A stretch of DNA of 64,000 nucleotides, from NCBI RefSeq assembly GCF_039545035.1, contig NZ_BAABRO010000025.1, positions 1-64,000 on the forward strand, read 5' to 3'. Below, in pieces: positions 19,001 through 26,854 of this stretch. A program made the translations under genes and the position numbers. The stretch comes from Novipirellula caenicola (GTDB lineage Bacteria; Planctomycetota; Planctomycetia; Pirellulales; Pirellulaceae). Within the stretch, counting starts at the first letter, position 1. Each line of letters begins with the position of its first letter. Below the pieces are notes generated by a model. It did no database searches. It had not been told where the DNA came from and worked only from the letters and a program-made list of their open reading frames with translations.

Positions 19001-19692
19001 CTCCGGTGTATTTGTGTGTTATCGGGTTCCACGCCAAGGTGTTTGTCGTTTTCGTCGCTTCGATCTTCATACAGTTCGAGTTCCACGAACATCTCGTCGA
19101 TGGGCACCGGTTTGTCACCTGGGACCACCGATGGGATGTGGGTCCATGATTGTTTGCGATGAAGGTGATCGAACCATCGTTGAAGTCCATAGACACAGTC
19201 TTGTTCGCCCTCGGTGGCGCAAGGGACTCGTGCTGGATGACCGGCGGGCGATGGCAATTGAGCGTCGTGGTTCGCATCGATCACGGTGGTCGTGCCGCGA
19301 GTCCGGCAACTGGATTGAGCGATCGAGACCGCGGTTGCTAGAAAGCTTGGAATGGTGGCGGTGCGGCGGTCACGCTGACGCAGCCAACGCCGCGTAACCC
19401 TTCTCAGTTCATCCAGGCCGACACGTTGACGATCCGAGAATTCGACGCACCACATCTCGGCGATCGACTTCATTTCCAACCGGCAGCGGCGGGGAATGAT
19501 GCCCAACAATATGGCAAGCGACTCGACTCGATAACAAAAATGCGTCTCGGTTTCGTTGCCGCATCGTGACGACTTGTCCCAGTCGTGCTCTTGCCAGGGG
19601 GATCGCTCGGCGAGCTCGCTGGGATCGCCCTCCATCTCGGCGTTAGCCAGTAGAGCGAATGCCTTTTTCAGGGGTGCAGGAGCATCGATCAT
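16069..19692 (-). CDS. Large NACHT-type NTPase (NLR-like)
   Basis: A 1207-residue STAND-class ATPase. The start is taken at ATG 19692, preceded by GGAGG; an ATG four codons upstream lacks this. The N-terminal 230 residues match no effector domain I recognise. The NTPase core has Walker A GGPGSGKST (about 274-282), a Walker B LLMCDGWDEV (about 354-363) with the acidic run typical of NACHT proteins, and an ITSRPAG sensor motif (about 383). The C-terminal 600 residues look like an alpha-solenoid with repeated short helices but no clear LRR, WD40 or TPR. Bacterial NACHT proteins are known in anti-phage defence, and others act as regulators. Here the gene stands alone, so defence is only an inference. 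Confidence 0.85.
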   Translation of the reverse strand: MIDAPAPLKKAFALLANAEMEGDPSELAERSPWQEHDWDKSSRCGNETETHFCYRVESLAILLGIIPRRCRLEMKSIAEMWCVEFSDRQRVGLDELRRVTRRWLRQRDRRTATIPSFLATAVSIAQSSCRTRGTTTVIDANHDAQLPSPAGHPARVPCATEGEQDCVYGLQRWFDHLHRKQSWTHIPSVVPGDKPVPIDEMFVELELYEDRSDENDKHLGVEPDNTQIHRSVSQINPSQQRGVDAMNWRAPSPIGLAQDIRTIVARTLDRCVIVGGPGSGKSTLIQWLAHTIAESSMGEFDVPIVIKLKDYAQAITEQPELSPLQFFFASLDAEDIDTKAASRWLRHVSDDRDRVLLMCDGWDEVPAAQRDSVREQLEYESDHFVTLITSRPAGLPQSLRDREHVDFYRIGKLRTHQMNELANNLIRSRYPKSHPRRDDAKQIIDQIRSLDDLHGLAQYPLFLGQILHVFLDAYHIPSGLSSTKVIAQLVAWMQKRPHFSGNASAVITQQHLQALSRFAYNRRFGHQREHAQFHETELQRATAAFGVSESAILASRLLDRGSEMIDEYHFVDPAFSTYFAALQVAEMEDIDAQSSLFDHAIQSEHRVSVLYHAVLLSERFRNVALERTQHWLRHGDAFQQILLRLAKLAVVSRDAQRNTHQNDSTLIEWSRMITPIRNHLWRLTQQSGDPNARRMYVETLAALDPGFLHWKSRSRDVLDDFLLRLIRRLVPDPVGLSTSSSRGVMPSHALHESQSPAAIVHCCVACTESFGSLQREQWIRRLAVLRADHPDAKRCIESLAGHPVDQGANVVMGIAMERNLPDELRVKAIEISMHSADREVAQSLVNQIDDEQSPLLQSSLLRLAITRQILLDLDWLECQIRNDTSNALRLLRLQAYCGTAAGRTAEERQRMGRFLSELTLSALKHGEVSLTELLLQHFRLDGDQELSCWIDHRVVAAAIDCLIHFIHSPPRQPIHAVSLSANVLASAPCEGNRVHLNKALDTALSMLSSDDADSRSDDDSIRWERSAKFIADCLVKVDPGSLLRYEASCRPVQHALQDAVFKRGWLIFNDRILDNDGIEIAVRTDAWTPLDQGSLADADVIDEIVHDLPPRQRNDFLSYWHMVSVGDADYALTERERVHEAICTLMASDLNTELSERLWSCYQEGRPPSFASWKKNLARVVQRFEDRPEVLAHLQQLGLGIHKRKPR

Positions 19693-20335
19693 CTTTGCCT
19701 CCATGACTTATGATTTCAAAAGCAGCAGGGCTGGGCGGAAAATCTTGGCGACTGGTCCCTGTCGTATGCATCGATCGGGCCGGTAGACGTCCCCCATGCT
19801 TGACTCATCTTGATGTCTGACGTCGCCGCCATGTTCGCCCTTGTTCATCGAAGGGAAACAAAGATCGATTTGCGACGGGGTGATTGCGGCAGTTGGGGAT
19901 GCGGCAGTGGAGCTTGTTTGGCAGGTATTGTCCCGTTGCTCCGGATATTACGGAGTTTTGGGGGCCTTTGGGCGATTTTTCATTTGGGGACTTATGCGTT
20001 GTTGGTAAGCTAGGAAGACTGGAACGCCGACGAGAGGGCGGAGAATCGTTAATGGCGTTTAAGAAGAGTCCTTAAAGGCGTTAAAAACGCTTGAAACTAG
20101 CGAAAGCACCCGAATGCATCTGATTTGCAATCAATACGGTGTGGCGGTTAAATGGGGTAAGCCGCGACTTGAGGCGATGCCCCATCGGTCTGTTTTTCCA
20201 GACCCGCCTCAAGTCTCCGACTCGCCGAACGCTGCAGATTAGAATAATATCGATATTGCCGTGCGCAATATTGGCGCAAAGCGATCAAGTCGGTTGTCAA
20301 TTTCAGTTTATTCCGCACACGAGCGAGTACCGGAA
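19693..20335. promoter_or_regulatory. Divergent control region with AT-rich palindromes
   Basis: About 640 bases between the divergent NACHT and XRE-GNAT genes, with no credible ORF. It contains AATATCGATATT, a perfect 12-bp palindrome at 20246-20257, followed at once by the near-palindrome GCGCAATATTGGCGC (20263-20277). Both contain AATAT/ATATT arms and lie 60-90 bases upstream of the XRE gene start, where an operator for that regulator would be expected. A GCGTTTAAG...CTTAAAGGCG hairpin is at about 20054-20080. Confidence 0.45.
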
Positions 20336-21403
20336 ATGCCCAAAGGCAGCATCAAAATCAGTCAGACAAGAAAAGAACTTGGGCTCTCGCAACTTCAACT
20401 TGCTGTTCAGGCCGGAGTTGCTGTTCGGACTTTACAGTTCGCTGAAGCGGGGAAGCGTCATTTGTCCGCAAAGATGCTCCGCCGGATCGCCGATGCCCTG
20501 TCGTTGCCGTACGAGGAAGTGATCAGCGACACTTCGCAGAAGGACGATCAATTTGACGCTTGGCCGTGGTCGTTGTCGCAATTCATTCAGAGCAAGACGG
20601 TGCCCAGTGATGAAGCGTTTTGTGAAAACGAAGACGATGCGTCTGGGGTGATCCAGCGGATGCGAGACAGTTGGCGGATGCATCTGGACGGCGCAGATCC
20701 GACCGAAGACGACCGCTTGTTCATCGCCGCTGACAAGAAGTTAAACGAACGATACGGCAGTTACGAAGATCGCTATTTGGCGTTGTGGCGTCGACATCCG
20801 CAATCGATTCTGTTGGCAGCGGCTGACGGCAAACGATACGGCGCCAGCGTCGTATTGCCGGTGACCGATTCGGCGTACGAGCGTTTGCGTGACGGCGTCA
20901 TCTCGTTCATGGATATCGGACCGGATGACATTCTGGATGAGAGCCAGAACTTGGTGCTCGATTCTGCGGTCGAGTTCAAGGACGCCGGTGTTTCGGCATG
21001 GTACAAGGTGACCGACAGTCTCAGCTATGCGGTGTTCTGTCAAATCGCCATGTTGTCGATCGATCCGATGGCCGAGGATTTTCGCATGGTCTCCTTTGGC
21101 GCAAGTCCGACCAACATTCGTCGACTGAAATCAATCGGGTTCCAAGAATGTGGTACCACGATGCCCGAATTTGATTTTCCTATCTGTGAATTCGCGCAGC
21201 AGCACAGTGACGAGTCGGACGACACGTACACCCGCGTCTCGACCACCTCGCACTACGCTCATCTCTTTCATCGTGTCGTCGGATCGCGTTTCCGGTCGGT
21301 AACGCGGCGACGTGTGATCACCAATTCGCTACGTGCGTTTCAGCGTATCGTCAAACCCGTAACCGACGATCACATGAGTGAATCGGCCTATTCGGTGGCA
21401 TGA
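20336..21403 (+). CDS. XRE-family HTH protein fused to a GNAT-like domain
   Basis: A 355-residue protein from the ATG at 20336, where the helix-turn-helix begins; an in-frame start at 20261 would add 25 residues with no domain. The XRE-type HTH spans about residues 8-60 (TRKELGLSQLQLAVQAGVAV, RRIADALSLPYEEV). The rest resembles an acyl-CoA-dependent GNAT fold of the type found in N-acyl amino acid synthases (ILLAAADGKRYGASVVLPVT; later RRLKSIGFQECGTTMPEFDF). It could be a regulator that senses an acylated ligand or acyl-CoA through a catalytically dead or live synthase-like domain. Its 3' end overlaps the convergent adenylation gene by 53 bases, next to a gene cluster that includes a similar synthase. 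Confidence 0.65.
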   Translation: MPKGSIKISQTRKELGLSQLQLAVQAGVAVRTLQFAEAGKRHLSAKMLRRIADALSLPYEEVISDTSQKDDQFDAWPWSLSQFIQSKTVPSDEAFCENEDDASGVIQRMRDSWRMHLDGADPTEDDRLFIAADKKLNERYGSYEDRYLALWRRHPQSILLAAADGKRYGASVVLPVTDSAYERLRDGVISFMDIGPDDILDESQNLVLDSAVEFKDAGVSAWYKVTDSLSYAVFCQIAMLSIDPMAEDFRMVSFGASPTNIRRLKSIGFQECGTTMPEFDFPICEFAQQHSDESDDTYTRVSTTSHYAHLFHRVVGSRFRSVTRRRVITNSLRAFQRIVKPVTDDHMSESAYSVA

Positions 21404-22331
21404 CGTTCGCCGCAGTGAACCGGTTCCACTTCGGTTTGCACTGCATGGATCCCCCATATTGTTCCCAGAACTGGAAATAGCGTCGCTCGTTGTTGTCCGG
21501 TTCGCTGTCGATCCACTCGCGTAATTGGAAAATCATTCCGGTCGCGTCGACTGATAGATAGCCGGTGCGGCGGTTCCAATCGTGTGATGTCCATGATTCG
21601 AGCTCATCGCGCACCTGCGGGCACATCCGTCCGTGACCACTTTGGATTAACCATTCACCATCGATCTGATCGGCGTAATCTTCGGTCACGATAGCCCGTC
21701 CATTCTCGTGATGCAGTGCAAGCCGGCTGTCCGTCCCCACCACGGACGCAGCGACCTCGGTTGCCACTTTATGAAAACGAGGATGTCCTGAATCGAATCG
21801 CTGCATCGCGGCAAAACAAGTGTGACCAATCTCGGCCACCCCATAGCAGTGCAGGAATTCAATGTCGCAACCATGTTGCCGCAGCTGCTCGGAGACAAAA
21901 CGCTCCAGCGACGACGGGAAATAGTAGCCGCCGGCGGCCCATAAGATCCGCTCGGGGATCTCCAATCGATTCCGCAGCGTTCGCAGTAACAGATCGACAC
22001 CCGCCAACGGTTGAGCCGCCATCACCACCGTTCGATTTTCTAACGCAGCAAGTCGCATGGCGCGAATGAACGTGGGGGGATGCAGGTAGGTGTCGACAAA
22101 TGGTGCGAATCCGCTTAATCCCAATGCGGCCGGATACGCGCTGACGATCAGCGATTCAGGGTGCAGCATCGTGGCCAATTTGGGAAACGAAGCCAACAAC
22201 TGGGCCAACCGCTGGTTATCGGATTGGCCCAGGATTCGAAATCCGTACGGTTCAAGTGATGACGAACCCGCGGCATAGGACAACTGGTTGGCACCGAGAT
22301 TCGTGCGAGTGGTTTGACGCGATCGGATCAT
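21351..22331 (-). CDS. Degenerate adenylation-domain (AMP-ligase-like) protein
   Basis: A 326-residue protein with the order of adenylation-enzyme core motifs but altered residues: ILWAAGGYYFPSSLERFV (about 135), CYGVAEIGH in place of YGxTE (about 165), and NRRTGYLSVDATGMIFQLRE in place of the Y-TGD...GR motif (about 265-285). It is shorter than a full adenylation domain and lacks an obvious P-loop block, so ligase activity is doubtful. It overlaps the methyltransferase gene by 4 bases (ATGA) and is the last gene of a probable three-gene operon with the methyltransferase and the FeeM-like synthase, suggesting a role in making or activating a small acylated molecule. Confidence 0.6.
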   Translation of the reverse strand: MIRSRQTTRTNLGANQLSYAAGSSSLEPYGFRILGQSDNQRLAQLLASFPKLATMLHPESLIVSAYPAALGLSGFAPFVDTYLHPPTFIRAMRLAALENRTVVMAAQPLAGVDLLLRTLRNRLEIPERILWAAGGYYFPSSLERFVSEQLRQHGCDIEFLHCYGVAEIGHTCFAAMQRFDSGHPRFHKVATEVAASVVGTDSRLALHHENGRAIVTEDYADQIDGEWLIQSGHGRMCPQVRDELESWTSHDWNRRTGYLSVDATGMIFQLREWIDSEPDNNERRYFQFWEQYGGSMQCKPKWNRFTAANVMPPNRPIHSCDRRLRV

Positions 22332-23047
22332 CGTCGTTTCCCATACAGAATTTCAAAGGGAGGTTCCGCGACCAATCCCGACAGCCGATCTTCGCGAACA
22401 AGCGTGCCTTTGACATCCCACGTCGACAGATCGAACCATTCGCGAAAGAACTTCATCAGAAAGAAAGGCTGCCAGATTTTGGTTTGAATCCAAGTGTCGT
22501 CGTAGGAAAAGAGGCCTTCAGTCCACTCCCGTTCTTCGTGAGTCCATGCCTGACGCCACTGGAAATCCTCGCGAGCGATGCTTTGGATCCGGCGGGATGT
22601 GAACGAATCACCCGGAATCACAAACGCCACACTTCCACCGGGACGCAGCAGCGATGCCATCTTCACTGCGGCTGCCTCGAGATCCTCGATCGTGTGGACA
22701 TGGTTCCAGTACCATGCGGCACTGATCAAGTCGACCGATTCGTCGGCGGCATCGAAGTCGGCAAACGTGGAACACTCGTAACGAATGCTGGGATCTTCGT
22801 TCTGTGAGTTGGCGATATCGATCAAGTCTTCGGAACTGTCGACTCCGACGATCGAATTTGCGAAGGGCTTTAAGATTTGGGTTGACTCGCCATGCCCGCA
22901 AGCGACGTCGAGTGCCGATTCACATTTCTGGGGCACCAGTTGCTGTAACGCAAGTTCGTGACAGCGATGCACGGCATCGTAATACTCGCGAACACAGGTT
23001 ACCGTCGATTTGTATTGGTCGTAATTAGTCCAGCGGTACACGGTCAT
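22328..23047 (-). CDS. Class I SAM-dependent methyltransferase
   Basis: A 239-residue methyltransferase. Motif I is ALDVACGHGESTQIL (about 47-61), motif II is SIVGVDSSEDLIDIA, and motif IV lies around DLISAAWYWNHV, all typical of the Methyltransf_11/25 fold that transfers a methyl group from S-adenosylmethionine. The start is taken at ATG 23047 with GGAA nine bases upstream; a TTG two codons earlier is less likely. It is 109 bases downstream of the FeeM-like synthase and overlaps the adenylation-like gene, so the three are probably co-transcribed. The acceptor is unknown; the context suggests a carboxylate or hydroxyl of an acylated product. Confidence 0.85.
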   Translation of the reverse strand: MTVYRWTNYDQYKSTVTCVREYYDAVHRCHELALQQLVPQKCESALDVACGHGESTQILKPFANSIVGVDSSEDLIDIANSQNEDPSIRYECSTFADFDAADESVDLISAAWYWNHVHTIEDLEAAAVKMASLLRPGGSVAFVIPGDSFTSRRIQSIAREDFQWRQAWTHEEREWTEGLFSYDDTWIQTKIWQPFFLMKFFREWFDLSTWDVKGTLVREDRLSGLVAEPPFEILYGKRR

Positions 23048-23156
23048 GGCCAAATTCCTTGGAACGCTAAGGTGGAAATGAATAAGTGAAAAAAGGGGAT
23101 CTTAAAAAGTGGGACGTCCAGCGATGCAGTAGCGATATCTCGTTTCGCCGCGATGT

Positions 23157-23858
23157 CTAGGACAGCATCATCGGTGATGCGTAACAGCTTGTTACGACTT
23201 CTTCCATCGGTAGGACGTCATCTAGATTGGCAAAGATGTCGCTACAGAAGGATCGACGATTCGGGTCAGCCGACATCATCATCGCGATGCTGTCGGTGCC
23301 CAGCGTTGGGTGGATGAAGTCCGAGCCTTCGATCACTTCGTACCCGATCCGTTGGTAGAACGGGATCAATTTTTTGTCCGCGTTGATCAGATTCAATCGT
23401 GAGCCGATGTCGACTTGGTCACGCCAAAACTCGCGCACCATCGTTCGCAGCGTCCTCAGCGAGGAACAACCGCTTCGATTGATCCGGAACTTGCAAGTCG
23501 AAACGAGGCAATCGTGATACTGCGTCATCAAGTGGGGTGAATAAACCTCGGCACAATCGATTGCTCCATCGACGGGGCGTGTCGCCGTCATTGCGCCAAT
23601 CGGCTGGCCGTCGTACAACATGCTGTAGTGAAAACTGTACGCATCAAACGCGAACGAGGGCTCACCGCCTCCTTCACGGCGTACTTGCATGACTTGTTCG
23701 TGGACTTGATTGTCGGTTCCAAAATCACGCGAGATCGTCAATCCGAGTGAGTCGTCTTGAAACAGAAAACGGTAAGGATCGGCAACAGCCATTCCGCTAG
23801 ATCGCATAACGAATCGATGCCTCCAACGCTCCTTCGCCTCCAACGTTGCCTGCACCAT
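23157..23858 (-). CDS. FeeM-like N-acyl amino acid synthase (GNAT fold)
   Basis: A 233-residue protein resembling the GNAT-type long-chain N-acyl amino acid synthases and acyl-homoserine-lactone synthases: a pattern of beta strand plus arginine helix (SFHYSMLYDGQPIGAMTATR), a surface helix segment (STCKFRINRSGCSSLRTLRT), and a GNAT-like terminal block (NADKKLIPFYQRIGYEVIEG). Such enzymes join an acyl group from acyl-ACP or acyl-CoA to an amino acid or related amine. The identification rests on overall layout, not a diagnostic motif, so it could be another GNAT enzyme. It opens the minus-strand operon with the methyltransferase and adenylation-like genes. Confidence 0.55.
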   Translation of the reverse strand: MVQATLEAKERWRHRFVMRSSGMAVADPYRFLFQDDSLGLTISRDFGTDNQVHEQVMQVRREGGGEPSFAFDAYSFHYSMLYDGQPIGAMTATRPVDGAIDCAEVYSPHLMTQYHDCLVSTCKFRINRSGCSSLRTLRTMVREFWRDQVDIGSRLNLINADKKLIPFYQRIGYEVIEGSDFIHPTLGTDSIAMMMSADPNRRSFCSDIFANLDDVLPMEEVVTSCYASPMMLS

Positions 23859-24474
23859 TGAAGCAACCTAGGTGGAAAGGCCATCGACGAAGGAGCGGTT
23901 TCGATGGCCTCGCACTTCTTGGGCGGCGAGACATCGAGGGACAGCCGAGGGACATGCCGATGTCCCTTGCGAAAAGACAACCAAGCGGACGCTCTCGCGA
24001 GTCGTCAAAACCAGGCGGCAGACGGTGTCATGTGAACAAATGACAACCGGGCGGGGGCACTGGTGAGCGAGCATTTGCCGTAAATCACGCAGCCGAGACT
24101 GCGTTGCCGTCAGCAAGCGGCGATCGTCAAGTGACCGGCAAAGAAGGCGATGATGCCAGCAAAAAAAATTGCAAAGTCGACGTGTCCTGTCACGTCGCTG
24201 TCCCACGCCGAGGCTTACGGCTCTGTTGGCCGTTTATTCGCTGGTAGCTACCTTCGCCAGAAGGTGGTGACGCGAATGGGGCGGCAGCCATCCGGGCTGC
24301 TGGCGAGCGTTGCTACGAAAACACAAATGAGCCATTTCGCAGCGAAACGCGCGGACAGGTAACAGAAGACCGGAATGGCGTGCAAATCTTCCACGCCCGC
24401 TGCCGAGCCTTTGCGTGTTTCAAAAAATGCCGGTCGTAAATGCCGGTCCACGCAATCGATGCTGTCCAGAAACG
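23859..24474. other. Spacer to the left of the integrated element
   Basis: About 615 bases with no recognisable gene on either strand. Frames here are short and lack ribosome binding sites. It represents the original chromosomal flank downstream of the tRNA-Lys gene before the element inserted. Confidence 0.5.
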
Positions 24475-24497
24475 AAAAAAGCCCGCGAATGCGGGCT
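24475..24497 (-). terminator. Original tRNA-Lys terminator, now displaced
   Basis: On the minus strand AGCCCGC (complement of 24491-24497) pairs with GCGGGCT (24480-24486) around ATTC, followed by a T-run (complement of A at 24475-24480). It lies 11 bases beyond the duplicated tRNA 3' end, exactly where the intrinsic terminator of the tRNA would have been before insertion. A second hairpin with the same stem lies inside the element at 30501-30525. Confidence 0.75.
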
Positions 24498-24502
24498 CAT
24501 TT

Positions 24503-24528
24503 CTCAGTACCCCCACAAGGGCTCGAAC
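24503..24528. repeat. Left attachment repeat (tRNA 3'-end copy)
   Basis: A 26-bp sequence ending CCCCCACAAGGGCTCGAAC, identical to 30558-30583. It is the 3' end of tRNA-Lys left behind by integration. Beyond 24528 the sequence diverges from the tRNA. Confidence 0.9.
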
Positions 24529-24701
24529 AATCGACGGGAACGCCGTTGCACGGACAATCCGCTACGTTGGCGGTGTCACCGGCGGTGTCATCGTTGATCG
24601 AAACCGATCCCGTTTCCGCGGAAATGTGGAAACGCTGGGCACTGCTAAGCGACTCAGACCGCCAACGCGTGTTGGCTCTCACTGACGCCCTCATCACTTA
24701 G
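24529..24701 (+). other. Displaced C-terminal coding segment of the integrase
   Basis: An open frame runs from the left attachment repeat to a TAG at 24699-24701 and encodes 57 residues ending in the helical motif WKRWALLSDSDRQRVLALTD. The frame through the repeat (SVPPQGLE) is the same one used by the integrase at the right end, so in an excised circle the integrase would continue directly into this tail. In the integrated state it has no start codon with a ribosome binding site. Confidence 0.7.
24569..24596 (+). repeat. 28-bp repeat, left arm-type site candidate
   Basis: GGCGGTGTCA occurs twice here, separated by CC, followed by TCGTTG. The 28-bp block is repeated with one mismatch at 30439-30466. 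In the excised circle the two copies would flank the attachment site, as arm-binding sites of tyrosine integrases do. Confidence 0.6.
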
Positions 24702-24975
24702 GTAGTAGGCTTCGTTCGATGCGCTCAAACTCCATGCTTATGGCCGCTGCGTTGTCGGCTATGAACTTGTCGTAGTCATCCATTGCGATCACCAAAGCAT
24801 CTTGATGTTCTCCGGGCTCACCCTCACGCAGTTGTCCGCTGGTGGCCCAGTACCAGGTACGACTCCAGACGCTCGCCCCAGATTTTCCAGGTTCCGTGCG
24901 ATCTTGAAGGGTGCAAATAACATGGCCTTGTGGCGTGTGTGATAAGCGGTTCCGCAACGTTTCTTTACTCATCAT
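24694..24975 (-). CDS. Small hypothetical protein of the element
   Basis: A 93-residue protein with no recognised domain. It starts with two Met codons (24975 and 24972) preceded by AGAGGA, a good ribosome binding site. It is predicted to be soluble, with a C-terminal amphipathic helix (IADNAAAISMEFERIERSLL). Its stop overlaps the end of the displaced integrase tail by 8 bases, convergently. It is the only minus-strand gene of the element; a regulator or toxin-antitoxin role is possible but not shown. Confidence 0.6.
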   Translation of the reverse strand: MMSKETLRNRLSHTPQGHVICTLQDRTEPGKSGASVWSRTWYWATSGQLREGEPGEHQDALVIAMDDYDKFIADNAAAISMEFERIERSLLPK

Positions 24976-25722
24976 TCTGATCTTCCTCTAAAAAGTATTC
25001 CACGAAATGTGAACGTGCCCAACTAGTACAAGCGAGCGAAAGTCCGGTTTCAAGTGTTGGGGCCGCAAAAAATCCGCATGCTGTTTTAGGCTGCAAAACA
25101 CGGTGTTTTCTTAGCGTCTCACGTGCTGTAGGTACTACTTTTGCGAATTCGATCCGCCCCCTACGGGAACAACCAAGCGACTTCGCACACTTGCTTGCTC
25201 ATTGCGGCCGTTGACGCTCCCCCCTCTTTTCTGGGCGAATTGGGAGCGTAGACCGCACGTAGTAACTCAACAAAAAATCCCGCAGGTTTTGGGGAGGGGG
25301 GGCTCTCGGCTATTTGTTCGGCGTGCGTGCTTACTTACTTACCGCTGATTTTCAGCACGTACACAAAAACGCATCAGAAACCGGGCTACGCCCCGAGGGC
25401 ACCGCCCCCTGGGAAGGACCCGCATTGCGTACAGCCGATCACGCAGGGAAGGAAAGTGTGTGTTTATACGTGCCCGTTCCCTGCACGGCTTTTTGAATGA
25501 AATGCCGCCGGAAGAACCTAGCGAAGATCGGAGATGGACTTGCCTAGCGACATCCGACAAAATGGAGCCCCCGGACCAATCATCCGGGCTCCAAGGTTGC
25601 GGCTGATTCCCGCAATCGTCGAAGGGTAGGCGGTTAGCTCCCGCCGAACGGTTCACCGGCTGCCGATGTTGTTCCTTTCATCGCGCCGCGTGAATCGGCC
25701 CGCAGTTGAAAAAGGAACCGAA
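24976..25722. other. Long non-coding region of the element
   Basis: About 750 bases without a convincing gene. It holds G- and C-runs (GGGGAGGGGGGGCTC near 25300), the tandem TTAC motif in GCTTACTTACTTACC, a small hairpin AAAACACGGTGTTTT near 25098, and a larger one at 25565-25592 (GGAGCC/GGCTCC and CGGA/TCCG). Such a stretch in a minimal element could hold a control region, an untranslated RNA or a transfer origin; nothing in it identifies which. Confidence 0.45.
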
Positions 25723-26502
25723 ATGAATTCCCTGCCTCCTGCCTTTGCAGGCATCCTGAACTTCGTTGAAACATGGGGCAAACCCTACACGTTCATCGAA
25801 TTGGAAAACGATGAGCACCTTCTAATTAAATTCCTAACGGAAGCTGAACAGACAGTGCCCAGCATAGGCGTCGTACGGTTGTTTCTGACGCAATCGGAGG
25901 AAGTTCGCCAAGCACTAATTAAAGCGGGGCCGGGGAAGCTTTTGAAAACGGGCGGAAGAATTTTTGACCCGCTCATAGCAACCACATTTACAGAATGTTT
26001 GCTCGACCATGCCGAGATACTTTGCGGCTGTGCCTCAAGAGCGCGACTAATTCTTCCCGTACCAATTCCGTTTGGCAGTGAGAAAGTGGAGTGGAAGTAT
26101 CGCAAGATTGACGACTATCGAAACCACGTTCAATTGGATTGGTACGCATTTGATGGAACGTTTGCATACGAGCTTCCATTTAATGTTCGACTTGAATGCG
26201 GTAAAGCGGGAATAAGAATTGGCGATTCAGACGGCCAAAGCCAAAACGCGAAACAAACGAATCAATCTCGTCACTCCGCTGATGTTGCAAACAACGGTAC
26301 TGCAGAATCAAGGAAGCTGATTCCTACTTCGCGAGTTGCTCAGCTTGCTGGCGTTGAATCACGAACTGTTCTCGACTGGCAAGACAAGGGATACATTCAA
26401 TCCGCTGAGAAGCGAGGGCGTCGATACTTCTTTGAAGAGTCAAGAACAATGCAAAACATCGCAGCTATTCGGGAGGCAAGAATCGTTTACCCACAGCGAT
26501 GA
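25723..26502 (+). CDS. Element protein with C-terminal MerR-like HTH
   Basis: A 259-residue protein from the ATG at 25723 (AAGGA upstream); an earlier in-frame start at 25666 lacks a ribosome binding site. The N-terminal 170 residues match no family I recognise. Residues about 205-245 form a helix-turn-helix of MerR/excisionase type (IPTSRVAQLAGVESRTVLDW, KGYIQSAEKRGRRYF). It is the first gene of the plus-strand block of the element and is followed at once by 11-bp direct repeats that start in its stop codon. A regulator controlling replication or integration of the element is the most likely role. Confidence 0.65.
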   Translation: MNSLPPAFAGILNFVETWGKPYTFIELENDEHLLIKFLTEAEQTVPSIGVVRLFLTQSEEVRQALIKAGPGKLLKTGGRIFDPLIATTFTECLLDHAEILCGCASRARLILPVPIPFGSEKVEWKYRKIDDYRNHVQLDWYAFDGTFAYELPFNVRLECGKAGIRIGDSDGQSQNAKQTNQSRHSADVANNGTAESRKLIPTSRVAQLAGVESRTVLDWQDKGYIQSAEKRGRRYFFEESRTMQNIAAIREARIVYPQR

Positions 26503-26503
26503 C

Positions 26504-26552
26504 CGGCATTCGTTCGGCATTCGTTCGGCATTGCGTGAAATGTTCGGCATTC
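26504..26552 (+). repeat. 11-bp direct repeats (GTTCGGCATTC)
   Basis: GTTCGGCATTC-type units lie at 26501-26511 (partial), 26512-26522, 26523-26533 and 26542-26552. A GTTCGG/CCGAAC inverted pair follows at 26604-26623, just upstream of the next gene. They lie between two HTH genes and look like binding sites for a DNA-binding protein of the element. Confidence 0.65.
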
Positions 26553-26638
26553 TATCGGTGTTCGCCATGTAACGCCTTTGAACGTTTCCATTGCTCCCCT
26601 ATCGTTCGGAAAACACCCCGAACACCGGAGGGCACTCA

Positions 26639-26854
26639 ATGCCGAAGACAATTAACGTCGACCGAAACGCGGTCTATCGGTTGTCGGATGCCGCGATTCT
26701 TTGCGGACTGACAAACCACGCGGTTCAATGCGCAATCAAAGCGGGCGAGCTGCCCGCCACCAAGCGAAGCCGACGAACTTACATCGAAGGTGATGCGCTT
26801 TGGCGGTGGATCACTGGACGGCCCCAAGCAACGGAGGCCGCCAACCGTGGTTGA
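26639..26854 (+). CDS. Small excisionase-like HTH protein 1
   Basis: A 71-residue protein consisting of little more than one helix-turn-helix of the MerR/excisionase (HTH_17) type: YRLSDAAILCGLTNHAVQCA then the wing KAGELPATKRSRRTYIEGDA. The start ATG at 26639 is preceded by GGAGG. The recognition helix is followed by the KRSRRTYI wing typical of Xis-like proteins that bend DNA at attachment sites. It overlaps the next gene by 8 bases, so the two are probably translationally coupled. It lies just downstream of the 11-bp direct repeats, which may be its binding sites or those of a neighbour. Confidence 0.75.
   Translation: MPKTINVDRNAVYRLSDAAILCGLTNHAVQCAIKAGELPATKRSRRTYIEGDALWRWITGRPQATEAANRG

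Noticed and set aside
25339-25656. Minus-strand frame of 105 codons in the element's non-coding region
   Set aside because: Arg- and Cys-rich with no ribosome binding site; it covers repeats and hairpins and appears non-coding.
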